From positions 1-25,754 of IMG/VR virus record IMGVR_UViG_3300026518_000678: DNA of 25,754 nt, one strand, 5' to 3'. Below are positions 13,994-20,888 of the stretch, piece by piece. Numbering within the stretch: position 1 is the stretch's first letter; each line of letters opens with the position of its first letter. This DNA comes from a virus. The notes below the pieces were generated by a model. The model saw nothing but the letters and a program-made list of their open reading frames with translations, was not told the origin of the DNA and searched no databases. The translations under genes were made by a program, and so were the position numbers.

Positions 13994-14752
13994 ATGCTGG
14001 ATTTCAACTCTTCCGACTCCTTCAGCGAGCGGGTGACGGGCTTTATCGACGAGGCGTTGGCCGCTGAACAGGATGCTCAGACACCGCGTGCCTACCTCGG
14101 CGCGTCCCGCCTTGGCGTCGCCTGTGACCGGGCGTTGCAGTATGAATACCTGCAGGCCCCGGTCGATCCGGGCCGCGAATTCTCTGGAACCACGTTGCGT
14201 ATTTTCGAGGCCGGACATGTGTTCGAGGACCTCGCCATCCGCTGGCTGCGGCAGGCCGGCTTCGATGTCCACACAGAGACCTCGCAAGGAGGGCAGTATG
14301 GCTTCTCTGCCGCTGGTGGCCGCATCCAGGGCCATGTGGACGGGATCCTGGCCGCGGGACCGGAATCGCTGGGGCTCGGTTACCCGGCGCTCTGGGAGTG
14401 CAAGTCGCTCAACGCGAAGTCGTGGAAAGATACGGTCAAGCGCGGCTTGATGCTTTCCAAACCGGTCTATGCCGCGCAGATCGCGCTCTACCAGGCCTAC
14501 ATGGAACCGCAGGTCCCCGGCATTAGTGAAACCCCGGCGCTCTTTACCGCCATCAATAAAGACACCGCCGAACTCTATTTCGAGCAAGTGCCGTTCAACG
14601 GTGAACTGGCGCAGCGTGCCTCGGACCGGGGCGTGCGCATCCTGCAGGCCTGTGACGCCCACGAGTTGCTCCCGCGCCTGGCCAACGATCCGACCCACTA
14701 CGAGTGCAAGTTCTGCCCCTGGCAGGACCGGTGCTGGGGAGGCGGGTCTTGA
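13994..14752 (+). CDS. PD-(D/E)XK exonuclease, Cas4/RecB-like
   Basis: A 252-residue nuclease. An N-terminal Cys (GVACDRALQYEYL, about residue 39-49) and a C-terminal YECKFCPWQDRCW cluster give four cysteines placed as in Cas4/AddB-type iron-sulfur nucleases. The catalytic core is IQGHVDGIL (Asp) followed by ALWECKSL (Glu-x-Lys). AAQIALYQAYM fits the conserved Q-Y motif of the RecB nuclease domain. It would resect DNA ends to make ssDNA for the Sak4-like protein and its SSB. It starts after GGTGGAGA and its stop overlaps the next ATG by one base (TGATG). Confidence 0.9.
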   Translation: MLDFNSSDSFSERVTGFIDEALAAEQDAQTPRAYLGASRLGVACDRALQYEYLQAPVDPGREFSGTTLRIFEAGHVFEDLAIRWLRQAGFDVHTETSQGGQYGFSAAGGRIQGHVDGILAAGPESLGLGYPALWECKSLNAKSWKDTVKRGLMLSKPVYAAQIALYQAYMEPQVPGISETPALFTAINKDTAELYFEQVPFNGELAQRASDRGVRILQACDAHELLPRLANDPTHYECKFCPWQDRCWGGGS

Positions 14753-16929
14753 TGGCGGACAACATCGTCTGGCTCGACTTCAACGACGCGCCTGACCAGG
14801 AGGTTTCACTCGCCGAATCCAGTCTCGACGCCAAGGAATTGAAGGCGCGCCTGCTGGAACGTTTGTCGGACGTGCTGGCCTGGCTGTTTCCGAACGGCAA
14901 GACCCGCGGCAGGCAGTTCTTTATCGGCGACCTCCAGGGCAATCCTGGCAAGAGCCTGGTGGTGGAGCTCGAAGGCCCCAAGGCGGGCATGTGGATCGAC
15001 TTCGCCACCGGCGAGAGTGGCGATATTTTTGATCTTTGGGCGGCGAACCTCAACCTGGACAGCCAGCGACAGTTTCCTGAGCTGGTGCGCGAGATCAGCC
15101 GCTGGTTGGGCGACGCCCCACCTGCCGTGTCTCCAACGACTTCATATAAACCGCCGGTCGACGACCTCGGACCCTGGTCGGCCAAATGGGACTACCACGA
15201 CGGTGAGGGGAAGCTTATCGCCTGCGTCTACCGCTACGACACCCCGGACGGTAAGGAGTACCGACCGTGGGACGTACAAGCACGCAAGATGCGCGCACCC
15301 AACCCGAGGCCGCTCTACAACCAGCCCGGGCTATTGAACTCCCAGGAGGTGGTGCTGGTCGAGGGCGAGAAGGCGGCCGATGCGCTCATCCATCAGGGCA
15401 TCACGGCGACCACCGCCATGAACGGTGCCAACGCGCCGGTGGACAAGACCGACTGGTCGCCGCTCAAGTGGAAGCGCGTGCTGATCTGGCCGGACAAGGA
15501 TGAGGCAGGGCTCCAATACGCCGAGCGTGTGCGGGAGGTGCTGCTCCGTTCAGGTGTGGCATCGGTGGCTATCCTCGAGCCGCCTTCCGACAAGCCGGAG
15601 AAATGGGACGCCTTTGACGCGGTGGCGGAAAAGATTAACGTTACCGCCTTCCTCCAATCCGCTCCGAGATCCGAGGCCCACGGTGCTCCGGGGATACCGG
15701 TGTTCAGCCTGGGGCAGCTGTTGGCGGACAAGTCCCCCATGCCCGACGATCTCATCGAGCCCAGGGTACTGACGCCGGGCGGCATGATCGTATTCGGAGG
15801 CGCGCCCAAAGTGGGCAAGAGCGATTTCCTGCTCACCATGCTCACCCACATGGCGGCGGGCGAGCCGTTTCTGGAACTCAACCCGCCCAGGCCGCTGCGT
15901 GTCTTTTATCTGCAGGCCGAAGTGCAGTACCACTACTTGCGCGAGCGCTTTCAGGCGATGCAGCTGCCGCCGACGGTTGCAGCCAAGGCGGCAGGCAATC
16001 TCAAGGTCACGCCGCAACTCAAGCTGGTGCTCAACGACGACGGCATGGCCGAGGTAGCCCTGGCGATGCGGGAGGCCTTTGCCGAGCCGCCGTTGGATGT
16101 GCTGGTCATCGATCCAATCCGCAACGTCTTCGACGGCGGGCCGGATGGTGCGAGCGAGAACGACAACAATGCCATGCTGTTCTTCTTGCGCGAGCGGGTG
16201 GAGCAACTGCGCGACGCGGTCAATCCCGAGGCGGGCGTCATCCTGGCCCACCACACCAAGAAGATCGGTAAGAAGCAGATCGAGGAAGATCCGTTCCTGG
16301 CGCTTTCCGGCGCGGGCAGTCTACGCGGTTATTACACCACCGGCATGCTGCTTTACCGTCCGGATGAGAGCCGCATGGACCGCATGCTGGTATTCGAGCT
16401 GCGCAACGGTCCGGGCCTGCCGCCCAAGCGGGTCGACAAGTCCGGCGGTCGTTGGGTCGAACTCGATCAACACAGCGAGCGCCTGGTCAATCAAGACCAC
16501 GGCGCACGCCTGGACGCTGAGCGCCGCCGCAAACGCGACGTAATCCTGCAGCTGATCTTCGACGAGGCCGCCGCCGGTCGGATCTACACCGCCAACCAGT
16601 TCGCCGAGTCCTTCGAGGGCAAGGCCGGGCTCGGCGCCAACCGCACCATCAACGAGCGGCTGGCCGTGCTGGCCACCAAGGGTTACATCAAGTTCTTCCG
16701 CAATCCCGAAGACTACGGCCTGCCGCCGCTGACTCGCAGCAAGTTCGGCAACCTCTGCGTCGAGCAGATGACCCTGCCGGGCAAGGAGCAGGTCGACACC
16801 GACACGGGCGAAATCACCCGCTCGAACCTGGCCGTCAGACCCACCCATTACAAATGTCCGCAGACCGGCGCGGTGCTGCCCGTCGAGGACCCGGACGTCT
16901 GGATCTACCACGAGGAGGAGCAAACATGA
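14752..16929 (+). CDS. TOPRIM primase / RepA-like helicase fusion
   Basis: A 725-residue replication protein. Residues ~40-120 contain FATGESGDIFDLWAA, like the primase N-terminal region but without zinc-binding Cys/His. The TOPRIM domain is at ~200-275: VEGEKAADAL (Glu204) and IWPDKDEAG (Asp248, Asp250). The C-terminal half is a RepA-type hexameric ATPase: Walker A GGAPKVGKS (349-357), LDVLVIDPIRNVFDGG (Walker B), and VILAHHTKK (motif 3). A winged-helix-like tail follows (GANRTINERLAVLATKGYI). It probably opens the origin, primes and unwinds DNA. The ATG at 14752 is preceded by GGGGAGG. A repeat-rich candidate origin follows directly. Confidence 0.92.
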   Translation: MADNIVWLDFNDAPDQEVSLAESSLDAKELKARLLERLSDVLAWLFPNGKTRGRQFFIGDLQGNPGKSLVVELEGPKAGMWIDFATGESGDIFDLWAANLNLDSQRQFPELVREISRWLGDAPPAVSPTTSYKPPVDDLGPWSAKWDYHDGEGKLIACVYRYDTPDGKEYRPWDVQARKMRAPNPRPLYNQPGLLNSQEVVLVEGEKAADALIHQGITATTAMNGANAPVDKTDWSPLKWKRVLIWPDKDEAGLQYAERVREVLLRSGVASVAILEPPSDKPEKWDAFDAVAEKINVTAFLQSAPRSEAHGAPGIPVFSLGQLLADKSPMPDDLIEPRVLTPGGMIVFGGAPKVGKSDFLLTMLTHMAAGEPFLELNPPRPLRVFYLQAEVQYHYLRERFQAMQLPPTVAAKAAGNLKVTPQLKLVLNDDGMAEVALAMREAFAEPPLDVLVIDPIRNVFDGGPDGASENDNNAMLFFLRERVEQLRDAVNPEAGVILAHHTKKIGKKQIEEDPFLALSGAGSLRGYYTTGMLLYRPDESRMDRMLVFELRNGPGLPPKRVDKSGGRWVELDQHSERLVNQDHGARLDAERRRKRDVILQLIFDEAAAGRIYTANQFAESFEGKAGLGANRTINERLAVLATKGYIKFFRNPEDYGLPPLTRSKFGNLCVEQMTLPGKEQVDTDTGEITRSNLAVRPTHYKCPQTGAVLPVEDPDVWIYHEEEQT

Positions 16930-16953
16930 ACCAACCGACAAACGCCGACACCG

Positions 16954-17142
16954 CTACCCGCGCGGGTAGTCTGCAAACTGGGCCAGTTTGCTGCAATCTG
17001 CAAACTGCCTGCAAACTGGAATCTAGCGAAAACAATGACTTGTGCCAGTTTGCAGTTTGCAGGGACCAGATTGCAGACACCCCCTGCAAACTGACCCGAA
17101 ACCCAGCAACCGCGCAGGTTTCAGATCGATTTCCAGTTTGCA
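16954..17142 (+). repeat. Iteron-like cluster and palindrome, candidate phage origin
   Basis: A perfect 16-bp palindrome (CTACCCGCGCGGGTAG, 16954-16969) is followed by a cluster of CTGCAAACTG in both orientations. Forward copies: 16971-16980, 16998-17007, 17009-17018, 17084-17093. Reverse copies (CAGTTTGCAG): 17046-17055 and 17053-17062, which overlap. Partial or variant copies: 16984-16991, 16991-17000, 17067-17076, 17134-17142. Ten sites in 172 bp cannot be chance. Position right after the primase-helicase gene suggests an origin or a repressor array. Two hairpins (17153-17169 and 17170-17192) lie just beyond. Confidence 0.85.
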
Positions 17143-17228
17143 CGCAGACCCCCTCTCCCTACGGGAGAGAAGAGCCCCAGGGGGTGGCTCTTCATCCCGG
17201 GGAGAAGGGTGGGTTGGCCTCGGCCTGC

Positions 17229-17696
17229 ATGACGGTGCTCTGTCTTGACCTCGGCACCAAGACCGGATGGGCGCTGCGCTCGTCCGACGCCCTCATCACC
17301 AGCGGTACGGTTGAATTCAAACACGACCGCTACCAGGGCGGCGGCATGCGCTTCCTCCGATTCAAGCACTGGCTCGATCGGATGCTGACCACGGTGAGTC
17401 AGATCGACGCCATCTACTTCGAGGAGGTCCGCCGTCACCTGGGTGTCGACGCCGCCCATGCCTACGGCGGTTTCCTGGCCCATCTATCGGCCTGGTGTGA
17501 ACAGCACGACATCGCCTACGAGGGCGTGCCGGTGGGCACCATCAAGCGCCATGTCACTGGCAAGGGCAACGCGGGCAAAGCAAAGGTCATCCAGGCGGTA
17601 CGCCAACGCGGTCATCACCCCGCCGACGACAACGAGGCCGATGCCCTGGCGCTGCTGCACTGGGTGATCGACACCCGACTGGTAGGTGTGGCATGA
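17229..17696 (+). CDS. RuvC-like Holliday junction resolvase
   Basis: A 155-residue RNase H-fold nuclease. Asp in VLCLDLGTKTGWAL (strand 1), Glu in AIYFEEVRRH, and Asp in DDNEADALALLHW make the acidic RuvC triad. The middle AYGGFLAHLSAWCEQHDIAY with VPVGTIKRHVTGKGNAGKAK matches phage crossover-junction resolvases. It would cut four-way junctions formed during recombination-dependent replication or before packaging. The frame stays open back to an ATG at 16926 with a good RBS (GGAG), through the repeat cluster. I prefer the ATG at 17229 because the domain begins there. A TTG at 17214 with GGAGAAG upstream is also possible. Confidence 0.85.
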   Translation: MTVLCLDLGTKTGWALRSSDALITSGTVEFKHDRYQGGGMRFLRFKHWLDRMLTTVSQIDAIYFEEVRRHLGVDAAHAYGGFLAHLSAWCEQHDIAYEGVPVGTIKRHVTGKGNAGKAKVIQAVRQRGHHPADDNEADALALLHWVIDTRLVGVA

Positions 17697-17902
17697 GCGT
17701 GCCCAATCCGCGTTACCGCTGTCCGCTTGGTCGATTGCAGCCCAAGCGAACAGATCCCGAGGCCATCAAGCGCGATGGTTGGCGCGAGGACGGCATCCTG
17801 GTGATCTCGCCCGACGATGAACGCCTTGACTGGGTTGAGCGGGAATTGGTGAAACGAATAGGCGAGCGGCTCTATGGTTGCCGGGAGGCGCGCCATGGCT
17901 GA
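17693..17902 (+). CDS. Small phage protein, unknown
   Basis: A 69-residue basic protein (MSVPNPRYRCPLGRLQPKR) with RDGWREDGILVISPDDERLD and WVERELVKRIGERLYG. The ATG overlaps the resolvase stop by 4 nt and the stop lies inside the next gene, so it is translated in a chain with them. The pattern of a short strand (GILVIS) and a C-terminal helix is typical of tiny phage proteins near DUF6362 genes. No function can be assigned. Confidence 0.75.
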   Translation: MSVPNPRYRCPLGRLQPKRTDPEAIKRDGWREDGILVISPDDERLDWVERELVKRIGERLYGCREARHG

Positions 17903-18299
17903 ATGGACGAGCGAGCAGGTGGCCGAGCGATTCCAGGAAGCTGCCCTGACCGCCCATCGTCTGCCGCCGGTACGGGTGCAGGGTTACTTCAACACTTGGC
18001 CGGCCATCCTGCGCCAGCCGTGGGAAACCTTCTCGGGTGACGATGCGCTGTACCGCTTCCCGCCGGACCCAGCCGCGATCGACCGCATGGAGGAAACCAT
18101 GGGCTGGGTGCTATGGCTCGCCGAGGAGGACCGTCATTTGGTCTGGATGCGAGCGGATGGATATCGTTGGCGTGACATCTGCAGGCGTTTCGGTTGTGAC
18201 CGGACGACGGCCTGGCGACGTTGGCAGCGAGCGCTGTTGACGGTGGCGGTACAGTTGAATGCCGCATCCACACCGATCAAAGAGAGTGAGATTTCGTGA
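17895..18299 (+). CDS. DUF6362-like phage protein with HTH
   Basis: A 134-residue protein similar in pattern to DUF6362. The N-terminal EQVAERFQEAALTAHRLPPV and WPAILR are characteristic. The C-terminal WMRADGYRWRDICRRFGCDR, then TTAWRRWQRALL, forms a resolvase-like helix-turn-helix, which suggests DNA binding. The ATG at 17895 overlaps the previous gene by 8 nt; an in-frame upstream start at 17874 is less likely. It ends the tight early operon. It may control the later genes (Q-like position), though this is an inference from place, not motif. Confidence 0.82.
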   Translation: MAEWTSEQVAERFQEAALTAHRLPPVRVQGYFNTWPAILRQPWETFSGDDALYRFPPDPAAIDRMEETMGWVLWLAEEDRHLVWMRADGYRWRDICRRFGCDRTTAWRRWQRALLTVAVQLNAASTPIKESEIS

Positions 18300-18608
18300 G
18301 ATTGCGGCTCGTCGCGAACCATCACAAAACCATGCGTACTCGCGCGTAAATCGACCGCCAGTCAGGTTGCAACACTTTTCCCGTTTTTGCGTTAGGATTG
18401 CTCTAATATCGCGAGAGAAGCGTGTTCGAAGGCTGCGGATCATTCTGCGGCCTTCGTCGTTTCTGGGCCTCCCACTCACACCGAATACAACGGGTCCTTC
18501 CTGGACAAAAAGCCATGCGGGGGGCGGAGGCGCGGCATTTCGCTAGCGTTGCCCGAGAAAACCGGGTTCGCAGGTTCGCGGTTCGCACTTTCATCCCAAG
18601 GTTATCGA
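18300..18608. other. Intergenic region with hairpin before methyltransferase
   Basis: About 309 bases without a supported gene. An 11-bp hairpin with two G-T pairs (GAAGGCTGCGG 18428-18438 / CTGCGGCCTTC 18445-18455, 6-nt loop) sits mid-region. The 3' part holds three copies of GGTTCGC (18565, 18573, 18580) and an 8-bp palindrome CGCTAGCG (18541-18548). The T-rich stretch at 18373-18395, then TAATAT (18403-18408), may include a promoter, but no good -35 box is spaced correctly. It probably holds the boundary between the early operon and the methyltransferase gene. Confidence 0.5.
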
Positions 18609-19913
18609 ATGCAATCGACCACGATCGAATCGGTGGAGCACTGGCCGCTCCAGCGCCTGATCCCCTATGCGCGCAACGCACGCACCCATGATGAAGGGCA
18701 GGTGTCGCAGATAGCCGGCTCGATTGCCGAGTTTGGTTTCGTCAATCCCATCCTGGTGGGCGACGACAACGTCATCATCGCCGGTCATGGGCGATTGCTG
18801 GCTGCACAGCAGCTCGGACTAGAGAAGGTGCCGGTGATCGTGCTCGGGCATCTAACGGAGGCACAGCGCCGGGCGCTGGTAATCGCCGACAACAAGATCG
18901 CCGAGAATGCCGGATGGAATGAAGAACTGCTTCAGTTGGAATTGGCCGAACTTCGAGATCTCGATTTCGATCTTGAGCTCATTGGTTTCAGCGATGAGGA
19001 ACTTGACGCACTGCTGGAATCGGAACCGGAAGCCGGCCTGACCGAGGACGACGCCGTACCCGAGATAGAGGCGCTGGCGGTGAGTCGCACCGGCGATCTC
19101 TGGATCCTGGGCGAACACCGCCTGCTCTGTGGCGACGCCACCAGCGCGGACGATATGGCTATGCTGATGGACAGCCAGCTAGCCGACATGGTCTTCACCG
19201 ATCCACCCTACAACGTGGACTATGGCAACTCGGCCAAGGACAAGATGCGCGGCAAAGACCGGCGCATCATGAACGACAATCTAGGCGAAGGCTTCTATGA
19301 GTTTCTAAAAGCGGCGCTGGCTAACCTGCTCGAGGTGACCAAAGGCGCTTGCTACGTCGCCATGTCATCCAGTGAACTGGATACATTGCAGCAGGCCTTT
19401 CGTGACGCTGGTGGTAAATGGTCCACCTTCATCATCTGGGCCAAGAACACTTTCACCTTGGGGCGCTCCGATTATCAACGCCAATACGAGCCCATTCTCT
19501 ACGGCTGGCGCGAAGGCTCGGAACACTTCTGGTGCGGTGCGCGCGATCAGGGAGACGTCTGGTTCTTCAACAAACCGGCAAAGAATGATCTGCACCCCAC
19601 CATGAAACCGGTGGAGCTGGTCGAACGCGCGGTGCGCAATTCCAGTAAGAGCCGGGACATCATCCTGGATCCCTTCGGTGGGTCTGGAAGCACTCTAATC
19701 GCCTGCGAAAAGAGTGGGCGTCAGGCTCGCCTGATTGAACTCGATCCAAAATACGTCGATGTGATCATCCGGCGCTGGCAGGAGTACACAGGTGAAGACG
19801 CTGTACTGGGTGAATCCGGTGAGACCTTCACTACTACTTCTGTTGAAAGACTCAGCGCTGAAGAACAAGAAGCTCAAGCGTCCGAGAAAACGCTTGAGCC
19901 TGAGGAAGCGTGA
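18609..19913 (+). CDS. ParB-like domain plus DNA methyltransferase (beta class)
   Basis: A 434-residue fusion. Residues ~10-120 are a ParB/Srx-like nuclease domain: IPYARNARTHDEGQVSQIAG, NPILVGDDNVIIAGHGRLLA, then ALVIADNKIAENAGW. The catalytic methyltransferase part has DPPYNVDYG (~197-205) before DPFGGSGSTLIAC (~354-366), the order of beta-class N4-cytosine/N6-adenine enzymes. The target would be an adenine or cytosine amino group. No cognate restriction gene is adjacent, so it is an orphan phage methylase, often used to escape host restriction or to control transcription. The ATG is chosen at the start of the ParB domain; an upstream in-frame ATG at 18549 is unlikely. Confidence 0.93.
   Translation: MQSTTIESVEHWPLQRLIPYARNARTHDEGQVSQIAGSIAEFGFVNPILVGDDNVIIAGHGRLLAAQQLGLEKVPVIVLGHLTEAQRRALVIADNKIAENAGWNEELLQLELAELRDLDFDLELIGFSDEELDALLESEPEAGLTEDDAVPEIEALAVSRTGDLWILGEHRLLCGDATSADDMAMLMDSQLADMVFTDPPYNVDYGNSAKDKMRGKDRRIMNDNLGEGFYEFLKAALANLLEVTKGACYVAMSSSELDTLQQAFRDAGGKWSTFIIWAKNTFTLGRSDYQRQYEPILYGWREGSEHFWCGARDQGDVWFFNKPAKNDLHPTMKPVELVERAVRNSSKSRDIILDPFGGSGSTLIACEKSGRQARLIELDPKYVDVIIRRWQEYTGEDAVLGESGETFTTTSVERLSAEEQEAQASEKTLEPEEA
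19873..19900 (-). terminator. Hairpin at end of leftward DUF3489 operon
   Basis: A perfect 9-bp stem (GCTCAAGCG 19873-19881, CGCTTGAGC 19892-19900) with a 10-nt loop lies 17 nt beyond the DUF3489 stop, inside the methyltransferase 3' end. On the leftward strand it is followed by TTCTTGTTCTTC. It may end the leftward transcript and slow convergent reading. The U tract is imperfect. Confidence 0.45.
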
Positions 19914-19916
19914 GGG

Positions 19917-20342
19917 TCAGATAATCCGATAACGCCGCGGTTCGCCGTCCGCCTTTTCGGAAGTCAGAGTGAGCCCCAACCTCTTCTTGAGCGCATTGGT
20001 CATGGTGCCGCGCACTGTGTGTGGCAGCCAATTGGTTTCCGCCACGATCTCATCGATGCTGGCCCCCTGAGGTCGGCGCATCAGTTCGATCATTCGCGCC
20101 TGCTTGGTGCCGGACCTCGTGGCTGACTTGTCGGTCTTGGCCGGAATGCCGATGGCGACAAATCCAGATGTGCTGATGCGGTAGATGCCGCCTTTGAATT
20201 CGACCAATCCACGTTTCAGCAGTCCATCGATGACCCGCTGGCGGACGCCGGCATTCACATTGGATGGTAAAGGTTCGATGTCGCGGCTCGGTCGGCCGGC
20301 GGCAGCGTGAAGGATGTTTTCTTGGGTGGCTGTCAGTTTCAT
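19917..20342 (-). CDS. DUF3489 family protein
   Basis: A 141-residue protein matching DUF3489: MKLTATQENILHAAAGRPSR at the start, QARMIELMRRPQGASIDEIV, then WLPHTVRGTMTNALKKRLGL and SEKADGEPRRYRI. The C-terminal part is a winged-helix with recognition helix HTVRGTMTNALKKR and a wing. The family is common in prophages and probably binds DNA. RBS AGGAGA lies 10 nt before the ATG. It is the last gene of a three-gene leftward operon and ends 3 bp from the convergent methyltransferase. Confidence 0.9.
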   Translation of the reverse strand: MKLTATQENILHAAAGRPSRDIEPLPSNVNAGVRQRVIDGLLKRGLVEFKGGIYRISTSGFVAIGIPAKTDKSATRSGTKQARMIELMRRPQGASIDEIVAETNWLPHTVRGTMTNALKKRLGLTLTSEKADGEPRRYRII

Positions 20343-20365
20343 GGTTTTGGTTCTCCTGTCGGGTT

Positions 20366-20578
20366 TTATTCAGCGTATTCGCCTTCGCCGAAGACGAAGT
20401 CGGTGATCTCTTTGAGTTGCTCGGCAACGTGACCCAGGCTGCCGACATCGCCCCAGTTCACTTCATCGGGTGCGGTGTCGAAGTGGTTGTCGCTGAAGGC
20501 CTGGAGCCGTTTCAGCATGGTGTCGATCTCGGCTTTCCTGGCAATAAAGACGTCGATGGCGGTGGGTTTCTTGTTCAT
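20366..20578 (-). CDS. Small helical protein, unknown
   Basis: A 70-residue acidic protein, with AGGAGAG 5 nt before its ATG. Its sequence (VFIARKAEIDTMLKRLQAFS, WGDVGSLGHVAEQLKEITDF) suggests two helices around a loop. Small proteins of this kind are frequently found next to DUF3489 genes in prophages. No motif for activity is visible. It lies between DUF3489 and the next small gene in the same operon. Confidence 0.75.
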   Translation of the reverse strand: MNKKPTAIDVFIARKAEIDTMLKRLQAFSDNHFDTAPDEVNWGDVGSLGHVAEQLKEITDFVFGEGEYAE

Positions 20579-20589
20579 GGTGGCTCTCC

Positions 20590-20769
20590 TCAGGCGAGGT
20601 TGATCTGGGTGCCGTTTTCGAGGGTCAGGCCGGAGCAGCCAGGTTCCCGCTCGATGTAGGCGATGGCCTTGAGCAGGGTCGGGCTCTGGATCTTCTCCTT
20701 GGTGAAGGTCATGGCGCGCTCGCCTGGGAAGGTGATCGTGTAGCGGTTTTTGGGCTTGGCTGCGTTCAT
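20590..20769 (-). CDS. Small protein, unknown
   Basis: A 59-residue protein (MNAAKPKNRYTITFPGERAM, then AIAYIEREPGCSGLTLENGT). It has a strand-helix-strand look. The ATG at 20769 is chosen because GGAG stands 8 nt upstream; the longer frame from 20832 starts at TTG. It is first in the leftward DUF3489 operon. No function can be assigned. Confidence 0.72.
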   Translation of the reverse strand: MNAAKPKNRYTITFPGERAMTFTKEKIQSPTLLKAIAYIEREPGCSGLTLENGTQINLA

Positions 20770-20888
20770 CTGGTTGTCTCCGTTTGTGCTTGACCGTGGT
20801 GACATGAACGCTTCCTTCGGCATGCTTATCAACTCATTTCTGCTTATTTATCAGATAAATATTCGATTAAAAACAATGAGATAGTGCT
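20770..20888. promoter_or_regulatory. AT-rich divergent control region with 17-bp palindrome
   Basis: This is the most AT-rich stretch of the right half, between the leftward DUF3489 operon and the rightward terminase genes. TATTTATCAGATAAATA (20845-20861) is a 17-bp palindrome around a central A. On the leftward strand TTGTTT, 17 nt, TGATAA overlaps it and is a candidate promoter. The palindrome could be an operator. No clear rightward promoter is visible. Confidence 0.55.

Noticed and set aside
13994-14752. CRISPR-associated Cas4
   Set aside because: The fold and cysteines are Cas4-like, but there are no other cas genes and the phage recombination context explains it better.
16954-17142. 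CRISPR array
   Set aside because: Repeat units are only 10 bp, occur in both orientations and have irregular spacing, with no cas genes.
18403-18681. Leftward 92-residue frame with RTRFSR-like segments
   Set aside because: It crosses a hairpin and heptamer repeats, has no RBS and no recognised pattern.
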